NCBI GenBank assembly: GCA_029559475.1
Contig: JAKQBN010000030.1
Coordinates: 1-64,000 of the forward strand
Source of the DNA: a bacterium
GTDB lineage: Bacteria; UBA4055
Direction of reading: 5' to 3'
Length of the DNA stretch: 64,000 nt
The notes beneath the pieces were generated by a model. It was not told the DNA's origin. It did not search any database and saw only the letters and a list, made by a program, of their open reading frames with translations. The stretch's first letter is position 1. Each line of letters starts with the position of its first letter. The position numbers and the translations under genes are program-made. Shown one piece after another: positions 47,040-53,517 of this stretch.

Positions 47040-47591
47040 TCATTCACACTTTTTTAGCCTCTTTGCCATAATAATATCCGGTTTACCGAAGCCGTTCGCA
47101 TCAGGAATTAATCCGACGACAGTATAGCCGAGTTTCTTATAGAAATCCACAGGATGATCCGAAGTGCTTTTAATATTCTTCATTTGATCATAAATATCGG
47201 GATAAACATCGATCCCGCCGACATTCGTCCTGCAATGCTCATCATCCGATCCTAAATATATTGTGAACGCGCCTTTCTCAAGAACCTTATCTTCAAGATC
47301 AAGAACAAGCATCCGCCCGATACCTTTTTTCCGCATATCCGCCTTCACTGCGAGAGGATGAAGTTCCCAAGCATGGCCGTCATATTGCTCGATACCTCCG
47401 ATCCAGCCTGCAACATCGCCGTTCTCATCCACTGCGATCCTGCTGATCCTGTCATCAGAGACCGATTCCAGCACTTCTTCAACAGCGCTCTTCATATCCG
47501 GCCAAGCCCCTTCAAAACAGGTCACAAGCAGCTCTGCAGCCTGACTGACATGCTTCTCATTTTTAATATCCATGTCAATTATTCTTATCAT
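47040..47591 (-). CDS. GNAT family N-acetyltransferase (aminoglycoside 6'-type)
   Basis: The 183-residue GNAT protein has the acetyl-CoA loop VKADMRKKGIGRMLVLDLE and the C-terminal VDFYKKLGYTVVGLIPDANGFGKPDIIMAKR, a pattern seen in the AAC(6')-like subgroup. Such proteins acetylate amino groups of aminoglycosides or, more often, unknown metabolites. Resistance cannot be inferred from this alone. It is upstream of the flavodoxin-like gene on the same strand. Confidence 0.8.
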   Translation of the reverse strand: MIRIIDMDIKNEKHVSQAAELLVTCFEGAWPDMKSAVEEVLESVSDDRISRIAVDENGDVAGWIGGIEQYDGHAWELHPLAVKADMRKKGIGRMLVLDLEDKVLEKGAFTIYLGSDDEHCRTNVGGIDVYPDIYDQMKNIKSTSDHPVDFYKKLGYTVVGLIPDANGFGKPDIIMAKRLKKCE

Positions 47592-47680
47592 GATTTAGAG
47601 ATATCTCCGTTTACTGATCAGTTTCGTTGAGTACACTAACATACATGAAAGAATTTAACCTATTTAAAAATTCTATGCAA

Positions 47681-47711
47681 CAAAAAAGGTGGTCACAGTT
47701 TATGACCACCT
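47681..47711 (-). terminator. Intrinsic terminator of thrS
   Basis: On the minus strand AGGTGGTCA, a seven-base loop and TGACCACCT form a nine-pair stem followed by six Ts. It begins 12 bases after the thrS stop and ends the thrS transcript before the GNAT gene. Confidence 0.88.
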
Positions 47712-47722
47712 CACTCAACATT

Positions 47723-48964
47723 CTAATCTTCAAATATGATCTGCGGTTTACCTTTATTCTGTTCGACCCTGATAATTTCAAGAATTTTATCATACGAGTA
47801 CGATCCTTTCAGCTTCGGATTGAACCTGCATCGTACCGAAACTTCATTTTTCTCAACTTCCTTATCGCCGACGACAAGTATCAGAGGAATTTTCCGCAAT
47901 TCCGCATTCCTGATCCGGCTGCTCAGAGAATCATTATTGTCTGAAAGTTCTACACGCATATCTTCCTCTTTCAGCTTGCGCACCAGTTTTTTGCAGTGAT
48001 CCGAACGGTTACTGTTTATATCGATAACCATTACCTGCATCGGAGACAGCCAGAACGGCAGACTGCCCGAATAGAATTCCAGCAGTACGGCTATGAACCT
48101 TTCAATACTTCCGAACAAAGCACGGTGCACAAGATACGGAACATGGAATTTTCCGTCAGAACCGCGGTATTCCATCTTGAATTTACCGGGCAGGTTGAAA
48201 TCGAACTGAACAGTGCTGCACTGCCATTCATTTCCCGCGAAATCGATTATCTTGATATCTATTTTAGGCCCGTAAAAAGCACCGCCGCCTTCATCGATCT
48301 CATATTCCAGTCCGACTTCATTTACAGCTTTTTTCAAATGTTCAACCGCCATTTCCCAGTCTGAATCACTGCCTATAGCTTTCTCGGCCGGTTTAGTAGC
48401 TATATAAGCCTTGAACTTATTCAGCCCGAAAGCCCTGAGAACATAAAGGCTGAACTTGAGAGCACGGAGTATCTCGCCGTAGATCTGATCCTTACTGCAG
48501 ATAATATGCGCGTCATCCTGAACAAAACCTCTCACCCTTTTCAGCCCGTGCAGAGCACCGGAGAACTCATACCGGTAAACAGTGCCGAATTCCGCATACC
48601 TGACCGGCAGTTCCTGATATGACCTCTGCCTGTTCTTAAAGATCATCAGATGAAAAGGACAATTCATCGGCTTAAGATAATATTCTTCCTCATCTATCTT
48701 TATCGGAGCATACATATTTTCCTTAAAGAAATCCAGATGCCCTGAAGTTTTCCACAAACCTGCCTTACCGATATGAGGAGAATAAACCCATTCATAGCCG
48801 TTTTGCAAATGAGCCTTCTGACTGAACCTTTCAAGCTCGTACCTTATGACACTTCCGTTCGGGTGAAAAGACACAAGACCCGCTCCGACTTCCTCTGAAA
48901 AACTATACAGATCAAGCTCTTTTCCAAGTTTGCGATGATCCCTGTTTTCGATAATATTCTTCAT
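47723..48964 (-). CDS. thrS: Threonine--tRNA ligase, short form without editing domain
   Basis: The 413-residue protein holds the class II catalytic core and anticodon-binding domain only. The three zinc ligands are present: Cys102 (PMNCPFH), His153 (DDAHI) and His280 (LVHRALFGS). Motif 2 is YRYEFSGALHGLKRVRGF and motif 3 GSIERFIAVLLEFYSGSLPFWL. The N-terminal TGS and SAD editing domains of the usual roughly 640-residue enzyme are absent: the ATG at 48964 has AAAGGA upstream and the preceding DNA is a terminator and leader region. It would charge tRNA-Thr but could not clear mischarged serine by itself. Expression is controlled by the attenuator upstream. Confidence 0.93.
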   Translation of the reverse strand: MKNIIENRDHRKLGKELDLYSFSEEVGAGLVSFHPNGSVIRYELERFSQKAHLQNGYEWVYSPHIGKAGLWKTSGHLDFFKENMYAPIKIDEEEYYLKPMNCPFHLMIFKNRQRSYQELPVRYAEFGTVYRYEFSGALHGLKRVRGFVQDDAHIICSKDQIYGEILRALKFSLYVLRAFGLNKFKAYIATKPAEKAIGSDSDWEMAVEHLKKAVNEVGLEYEIDEGGGAFYGPKIDIKIIDFAGNEWQCSTVQFDFNLPGKFKMEYRGSDGKFHVPYLVHRALFGSIERFIAVLLEFYSGSLPFWLSPMQVMVIDINSNRSDHCKKLVRKLKEEDMRVELSDNNDSLSSRIRNAELRKIPLILVVGDKEVEKNEVSVRCRFNPKLKGSYSYDKILEIIRVEQNKGKPQIIFED

Positions 48965-48994
48965 TTTTTATTCCTTTAATTTAATTTTTTACAA

Positions 48995-49030
48995 TAAAAA
49001 AAGCCGCTGAACCCGAGGGTCCGGCGGCTT
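48995..49030 (-). terminator. Attenuator terminator in the thrS leader
   Basis: On the minus strand AAGCCGC pairs with GCGGCTT around an inner stem GGACC/GGTTC-type pairing and is followed by seven Ts, 31 bases before the thrS ATG. Because it lies between the thrS promoter and the gene, it must be read through for thrS expression. Its inner right arm CCCTCGGGTTC (plus-strand positions 49009-49019) is also complementary, apart from one bulged G, to GAACCCGGAGGG in the leader-peptide coding region (49072-49083), which gives a mutually exclusive antiterminator. Confidence 0.88.
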
Positions 49031-49060
49031 ATTAACAAACCGTTTTTAGATTATGTTAAA

Positions 49061-49141
49061 TTATACCAACCCCCTCCGGGTTCGAAACTCGTAGGTGGTC
49101 GTGGTCAGTGCGATTCCTATATGTCGTAAATTAATTTTCAT
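49061..49141 (-). CDS. Threonine-rich leader peptide of thrS
   Basis: This is a 26-codon open frame: MKINLRHIGIALTTTT followed by YEFRTRRGLV and a TAA stop. Codons 13-16 are four consecutive threonines (ACC ACG ACC ACC, 49094-49105), with a fifth at codon 21. It begins 23 bases after the expected transcription start and ends 31 bases before the terminator hairpin. The codons after the Thr run make one strand of the antiterminator, so a ribosome stalled for charged tRNA-Thr would leave that strand free, while a ribosome at the stop would cover it. The ribosome site is weak (AAGTAAG). Confidence 0.82.
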   Translation of the reverse strand: MKINLRHIGIALTTTTYEFRTRRGLV

Positions 49142-49170
49142 TTTCTTACTTTTTTTTTAATTCCGACCGC

Positions 49171-49199
49171 AAATTACTACAATTATTTTTTATTGTCAA
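49171..49199 (-). promoter_or_regulatory. Sigma-70-like promoter of the thrS leader
   Basis: On the minus strand TTGACA (49194-49199) and TAATTT (49171-49176) are spaced by 17 bases. Transcription would start near 49164, 23 bases before the leader-peptide ATG. It lies in the gap after the ORF6N gene. Confidence 0.8.
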
Positions 49200-49216
49200 G
49201 CGATAAAACGATCCGT

Positions 49217-50152
49217 TTATTTATACTCATTTAGCTTGCTTAATAATTCAACAGCCTCGATCCCGAACTTAGAAAATCCGAACCATTTCTTTCCAAGATC
49301 TTTTAATGATGCACCGAAATGATACACATCCGAGTCGTCAATAATTATAAATCTGTCGTGCGATTTTTTGAATATTCTTATTTCAATCGGAAAATACTGC
49401 TCGCTGAATTTTTCTATGTCAAGTTTTAGCTGTGGTGAAACCGATTGAGTCAGGATCGTTACTTTTACATTCTTGTTTACTTTTACGAGAAGAACCAGAA
49501 CAGTATCGTCAATATAATTGTCTATGATCAACACCGATTTCTCAGCTCTTCGAAACAAATCAGACACAAACTTGTATGCATCGAATATCTGACCGTCAAA
49601 GAATATCCCTTGCTTTGGCTGTAATTCCTTACTTTCAAGCGCATTGAATAGTTTATCTAATTTAATATCATTTTCAATCAATTTTACTTCAACTCGATCC
49701 AATCTCTGAAATACTTGAGCATTTGACTGTATGAATTTACGCATCTCGACAAATGCTTTCATAATTTTCACACTGATTATTATTGCCGTTTCGCTCCTTA
49801 ATACAGCTGATAACATTGCAACACCCTGTTCTGTGTAAACGAATGGCAAATATTTTGTGTGCCTACCTTTTGCATCCTCTATGATCACAATTTGTGATCT
49901 TAAAGAGTTCTTGTGCCTATTTTCGCTCTTTATACAAGATTTTATATTTTCATATTCTGATTCATCAAGTTGGAAACAAAAATCATCAGGAAACCTTTCC
50001 TTGTTCCTTTTAACAGCCTGATTAAGAATCCTTGTCTCCACTCCGTAAAGTTCAGCCAAATCTCTATCCAGCATCACCTGATATCCCCTAATAGAATAAA
50101 TCCTGTCTCGGATTACCCCCTCATCAAATTTTTCCAATTCATTACCTGTCAT
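49217..50152 (-). CDS. ORF6N domain protein with C-terminal PLD-like domain
   Basis: The product has about 311 residues. The N-terminal ORF6N DNA-binding domain (about 5-120) reads YSIRGYQVMLDRDLAELYGVETRILNQAVKRN, then LPFVYTEQGVAMLSAVLRS. A short coiled linker (about 125-170) leads to a phospholipase-D/BfiI-like domain with VLIIDNYIDDTVL and an HxRxxxxD motif (HDRFIIIDD). ORF6N proteins are common in phages and accessory loci; the PLD-like half may act as a nuclease or nucleic-acid-binding module, though Lys of HKD is Arg here. GGGAG nine bases upstream favours this ATG over 50182. A perfect inverted repeat lies 40 bp upstream. Confidence 0.82.
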   Translation of the reverse strand: MTGNELEKFDEGVIRDRIYSIRGYQVMLDRDLAELYGVETRILNQAVKRNKERFPDDFCFQLDESEYENIKSCIKSENRHKNSLRSQIVIIEDAKGRHTKYLPFVYTEQGVAMLSAVLRSETAIIISVKIMKAFVEMRKFIQSNAQVFQRLDRVEVKLIENDIKLDKLFNALESKELQPKQGIFFDGQIFDAYKFVSDLFRRAEKSVLIIDNYIDDTVLVLLVKVNKNVKVTILTQSVSPQLKLDIEKFSEQYFPIEIRIFKKSHDRFIIIDDSDVYHFGASLKDLGKKWFGFSKFGIEAVELLSKLNEYK

Positions 50153-50191
50153 AAATAATTCTCCCGATAACATTTTAGGCAATATAACACG

Positions 50192-50220
50192 AGAAGAGTG
50201 CCATCTAATGGCACTCTTCT
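50192..50220. promoter_or_regulatory. Perfect 13-bp inverted repeat between GNAT and ORF6N genes
   Basis: AGAAGAGTGCCAT (50192-50204), a three-base loop and ATGGCACTCTTCT (50208-50220) pair perfectly. No T-run follows on the minus strand, so it is not an ideal terminator for the GNAT gene. Its place just before the ORF6N start makes an operator or RNA hairpin possible; a U-less terminator is the alternative. Confidence 0.55.
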
Positions 50221-50243
50221 ATAAAATATGAATTATTTTTTTA

Positions 50244-50864
50244 TTATTTTACGAGAGGTATCTCATCTCCGAAAACATCGAAAATTTTTATATCATTGTC
50301 TTCAAATCCGTGATACTCGCTTCTGAACAGAACCCAGACCATAAAATCCCTGAACTCTCCTTCAAAAGCCGTATTGACCCTCTTCCTAATACATTCCAGA
50401 TTAAAACCGAGCTTTTTTGGGACATTCTGACTTTTCTGATTTTCGGGAACACATTTGATCTCGAACCTGTCTATTTCTTCATTCATGAAACCGACTTTGA
50501 TCAGCGCTTTTGAAATTTCCGTGACTATACCCTTTCCGCATTCTTCCTTATCGATCCAGTATCCGATCTCGTAGGCATACTTACCGTTGTGAGTATGAAG
50601 TCCCGTACCGCCTATCACTTTAGATTCGTCCCTGTTAAAGATACCATACACAAAATCCTTTGAAGCATCGAAATTCGACCTGAACCTGCGCAATATCTCA
50701 ATCCTGTCCTCAACAGTAAGAGGCTCTTTATGTACGAAGGGCATAAATTCTTTAAGATGATCCACATTCTTCGTGATCGAAGCGTGAAGCAGCTTCGCGT
50801 CAGCCGGATTCCAGCATCTTAGAACGCATCGCTTTGTTTCAATTCTATAAGATGGATATTTCAT
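50244..50864 (-). CDS. RimJ/RimL-type GNAT acetyltransferase
   Basis: The product has about 206 residues with TKRCVLRCWNPADAKLLHASI at the start, GTGLHTHNGKYAYEIGYWID, the acetyl-CoA segment KEECGKGIVTEISKALIKVGF and KCVPENQKSQNVPKKLGF, all typical of the ribosomal-protein N-acetyltransferase subgroup. The substrate is unknown; many act on small molecules. AGAGG six bases before the ATG at 50864 decides the start against 50903. It marks the left side of the restriction-modification island. Confidence 0.85.
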   Translation of the reverse strand: MKYPSYRIETKRCVLRCWNPADAKLLHASITKNVDHLKEFMPFVHKEPLTVEDRIEILRRFRSNFDASKDFVYGIFNRDESKVIGGTGLHTHNGKYAYEIGYWIDKEECGKGIVTEISKALIKVGFMNEEIDRFEIKCVPENQKSQNVPKKLGFNLECIRKRVNTAFEGEFRDFMVWVLFRSEYHGFEDNDIKIFDVFGDEIPLVK

Positions 50865-50942
50865 TTTTACCTCTTTGCGCCATTTTTTAACATGACTAGT
50901 CAACAGATTTCTTGTATATATAGACTGGTGTGATACACAATT

Positions 50943-51300
50943 TTATTTGTGATTGAACTTAGTAAAATATTCGTCAATTTCTGGCCTTAATTCAATTCCT
51001 ACTCGCTCAAAGATGTCCAACAAATCATTATAAGTACCTTCGCCACCTAAAAAATCCCAGAATTCATGAGCTACTTTTAATTCATTCTCAAGATCAAGCA
51101 TACCAGCCATAGTCCATCTGGTATACGGTTTCGGCTCATAAGGATTATATGGAATTGCAATTAAAGTATTTACATTGGCTTGAGGATTATCAGCAAGTAC
51201 GCAAGCAGTCCATTGAAGTAATGTTCTTTTAAATTCAATAAATCCGCCTTTATTAGGCTTTGCAGTTTTTATATCGAATAAAAATAATTCTCCTGAAATA
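50943..51300 (-). pseudogene. 3' half of a TdeIII-like restriction endonuclease gene, split by a mobile element
   Basis: The frame has no start of its own and reads SGELFLFDIKTAKPNKGGF, RTLLQWTACVLADNPQANVN, IPYNPYEPKPYTRW and on to FTKFNHK and a stop. LFDIKTAKPNK fits the (D/E)xK half of a PD-(D/E)xK nuclease and the overall sequence resembles TdeIII-type enzymes (GGNCC specificity, from memory). The upstream half is at 53055-53484. Joining the two across the element with one TA copy gives a continuous frame of 261 codons, so the gene was intact before insertion. Confidence 0.85.
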
Positions 51301-51314
51301 GTGACATTTGTCCC
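51301..51314 (+). repeat. Left terminal inverted repeat of the element
   Basis: The sequence is GTGACATTTGTCCC, perfectly inverted at the right end. The match extends to 15 bp if the outer A/T pair is counted, although that base overlaps the TA duplication. A CTTCGCGAAG palindrome follows at 51314-51323. Confidence 0.88.
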
Positions 51315-51361
51315 TTCGCGAAGTGTTATATTACAAATATAAGGCTAAACTGGAGGGGAAA

Positions 51362-52207
51362 ATGACAAAAAAGGAAACAGAGCTTCAAAGATACATAGAT
51401 AAGACAAGCGAGGGAGAGTTTCTGTACGAGTTGGCAAATTCGTATGAGCTCTCCCCGATTTTAAGTAAAAACATCCTTCAAACAGCCAAAACCTGCCTTC
51501 TCCAAAGCAAAGTACTTCAAGCCGGACAGATAGAATATCACTGCGTAAGTATCGATGAAAAAAGCGGGAAGCAGATGCTTGATATGAGCAAGATAAAAGT
51601 TATTCTGACTCTAAAGGACGAAATCGAAGATATAACTACTTTAAGCGTGGAAGGCAGAAGCGTATATCGTCAGAATAAAATTCAAAGGATGACTGATGAG
51701 GCTATAGCGCAAAACGGCATATTAAGTCAGGAAGATCTTAGTATGCTGCTGAATGTAAGCGTGAGAACGATCAAGCGTGATATTCGTAGAATAAAGATCA
51801 GGAATATTGAAGTGATCACCCGCGGGACCTATCACAATATAGGAAGGGGACAAACGCACAAGACACGAATAATCAGCCTATTTCTTGAAGGATGCACATA
51901 TACTGACATCAAGTGGAAAACGCATCACAGCACAGGATCAATCAAGAGGTATCTTGATAGCTTCGGAAAAGTTCTGATGTGTGTGGAGTATGGTATTAAG
52001 GACAAGTCAGAGATACGATCTGTAACAAATCTGTCTGAATATCTGATATGCCAGTACCTGGATATACTCAAATCTGCAGAAAAAAGTAAAGTGAAATCAG
52101 AAAACTTGGATATGCTTAAACAGCAACTGTCATATAGATATGGTTCAAAAAAAACGATCGTTTACGATGGTCTGAGAGCGGAAGCTACGACAGGAGGCTG
52201 GAAATGA
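51362..52207 (+). CDS. DUF1670-like helix-turn-helix protein, first gene of the element
   Basis: The 281-residue protein has no signal or membrane segment. The N-terminal part (about 1-110) is mixed alpha/beta. The second half holds successive helix-turn-helix-like units: ILSQEDLSMLLNVSVRTIKRD, then GQTHKTRIISLFLEGCTYTDIKWKTHHSTGSIKRYLDSF, and a third, IRSVTNLSEYLICQYLDIL. The pattern matches the DUF1670 family as I remember it. No DDE, serine or tyrosine recombinase signature is seen. A longer frame begins inside the terminal repeat, but GGAGGGG before ATG 51362 fixes the start. It overlaps the next gene by four bases. It probably recognises the element ends or drives its movement. Confidence 0.75.
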   Translation: MTKKETELQRYIDKTSEGEFLYELANSYELSPILSKNILQTAKTCLLQSKVLQAGQIEYHCVSIDEKSGKQMLDMSKIKVILTLKDEIEDITTLSVEGRSVYRQNKIQRMTDEAIAQNGILSQEDLSMLLNVSVRTIKRDIRRIKIRNIEVITRGTYHNIGRGQTHKTRIISLFLEGCTYTDIKWKTHHSTGSIKRYLDSFGKVLMCVEYGIKDKSEIRSVTNLSEYLICQYLDILKSAEKSKVKSENLDMLKQQLSYRYGSKKTIVYDGLRAEATTGGWK

Positions 52208-53001
52208 ATCTGAACAATATACGGGACAGATATGAAAGCATAAACAAACGGAACTTCAGATCAGCTTTGATAAGCCTTTTAGAAAACGATTATAAAATTT
52301 TAGGATCAAGAAAAATCTTATCCATGCTTGCAGAGGACATTGAACAGCTTTATAACGAATTTAATCCTAAAATATCTGAAGTCGGCTTTGGTGAGATCGT
52401 ATTCAGGACAACAAAAGATGATGGTCAAAGACAAAGTTACGGTAAGAAGACAGAAGATTATGCGTCAACGACAGTGATACTGCCATTGATAACAAAAGAT
52501 GATGTTGAGCGCAGAATTTATTTCCGCAAAGGCGACAGAAACAGTAATTACGAGCACAGAGAGTCAAGGGACATAGAAACTATGGTAAGGCTAATCAAAA
52601 GCGCAAAGGAGCAAGGCGGATTACTCACCGGAGCGGAAGTAAGTGTTCTGATGAACAGAAGCCTCAGTACCATCAGAAAATATCTTGATGCTTACAGGAA
52701 TAAAACAGGTGAAATACTTCCGCTGAAAGGATATGTGCTTGATCAAGGCAGCCTGCCTACTCATAAAGGCATAATCGTATCGCTTTATGAGCAGGGAATA
52801 TCTCCGTCCGATATTGTTTTAAAAACTTCACACAGCCAAAGCGCGGTTGATCGCTACATCGGGCAATACGATCAGATTAAGAAGCTCATTAAAAAAGGTT
52901 TAAATGAGCGTGAAATTAAAGATATTACGAGAAGGTCATTGAAAATCATCAGAGAATATGTTAAATTGTATAAACAATTAAATCCGGAAGTGAAAAAATG
53001 A
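52204..53001 (+). CDS. DUF1670-like helix-turn-helix protein, second gene of the element
   Basis: The 265-residue paralogue of the preceding protein has the same plan. The N-terminal half contains many charged residues (RKGDRNSNYEHRESRDIETM). The C-terminal half has LLTGAEVSVLMNRSLSTIRKYLDAY, THKGIIVSLYEQGISPSDIVLKTSHSQSAVDRYIGQY and a third, LNEREIKDITRRSLKIIREYV. The shared block (T)HK-x-(R/G)-I-I-x-S-L-(F/Y) links the pair. The two would be made in equal amounts through the ATGA overlap and may work as a heteromer. The function is unknown; its only context here is the mobile element. Confidence 0.75.
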   Translation: MNLNNIRDRYESINKRNFRSALISLLENDYKILGSRKILSMLAEDIEQLYNEFNPKISEVGFGEIVFRTTKDDGQRQSYGKKTEDYASTTVILPLITKDDVERRIYFRKGDRNSNYEHRESRDIETMVRLIKSAKEQGGLLTGAEVSVLMNRSLSTIRKYLDAYRNKTGEILPLKGYVLDQGSLPTHKGIIVSLYEQGISPSDIVLKTSHSQSAVDRYIGQYDQIKKLIKKGLNEREIKDITRRSLKIIREYVKLYKQLNPEVKK

Positions 53002-53040
53002 AGATTATTTACTACCGCGCTTCGCTTGCTTACTTCTCAG

Positions 53041-53054
53041 GGGACAAATGTCAC
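53041..53054 (+). repeat. Right terminal inverted repeat of the element
   Basis: The sequence is GGGACAAATGTCAC, the exact reverse complement of the left end, starting 40 bases after the stop of the second gene and followed by the duplicated TA. Confidence 0.88.
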
Positions 53055-53484
53055 TAATGTAAAAAGATTCAAGCATGACATCTACTTTTGTAGCCTTAAC
53101 AACTTTCATCTTACCTTTCTGGCAAACTTTTCTTATCGCATTGATTTCTTCGGGTTTACAAGGTTTTACATTTGCTGCGGTTAAATCATCCATAATATCT
53201 TGAATTACTCTTTGAGCATCTTCACTGATATTAACACCAGCTTTAGCTTGTGCCGTTGCGTTTTTGAAATTTTTACTGGCTAATGCGAGTGCGACAGGTT
53301 CAAATATGCTGGTACCAAAATTTGTATTCAATGATTGAATAAAAGAGAACAATGCGATCCTGTCACTGCCTAGTAGTCTTGTATGGAACGGCATTGAAGC
53401 TGGTTCTGGATTATAATTTTTGAATTTATGCCTCAAGCTATTTCTTAAGACATCTTCTATTTGTTTTATTTGATTACTATCCAT
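53055..53484 (-). pseudogene. 5' half of the split TdeIII-like restriction endonuclease gene
   Basis: It begins MDSNQIKQIEDVLRNSLRHK and continues through MPFHTRLLGSDRIALFSFIQSL to KVDVMLESFYI (143 residues), which supplies the first acidic residue of the PD-(D/E)xK site. The frame then runs into the element and ends at a TAA at 53005 after 16 foreign residues (SDICPLRSKQAKRGSK, encoded by the element end). The truncated protein lacks the DxK lysine and cannot be active. The start lies 33 bp after the methyltransferase stop, in the same operon orientation. Confidence 0.85.
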
Positions 53485-53517
53485 TTCAAGTTATCTCAAG
53501 TAAGTTAGGGTTTAGAA

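Larger units (their letters stand above)
51301..53054 (+). mobile_element. Two-gene DUF1670-type mobile element
   Basis: The 1754-bp unit is bounded by perfect 14-bp terminal inverted repeats (GTGACATTTGTCCC at 51301-51314; its reverse complement at 53041-53054) and flanked by a TA on both sides (51299-51300 and 53055-53056), the mark of insertion with a 2-bp target duplication. It carries two overlapping plus-strand genes and only about 50-60 bp of non-coding DNA at each end. It lies inside and antiparallel to a restriction endonuclease gene whose frame is exactly restored by its removal. No known transposase motif is visible in either protein, so these proteins, or a trans-acting enzyme, must move it. 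Confidence 0.85.

Noticed and set aside
48965-49200. T-box leader before thrS
   Set aside because: I could not find the conserved T-box antiterminator bulge sequence or a specifier stem, while a leader peptide with four Thr codons and a matching antiterminator explains the terminator.
53005-53484. Intact 159-residue gene
   Set aside because: Its last 16 codons come from the mobile element end; the true gene was cut here and continues at 50943-51300.
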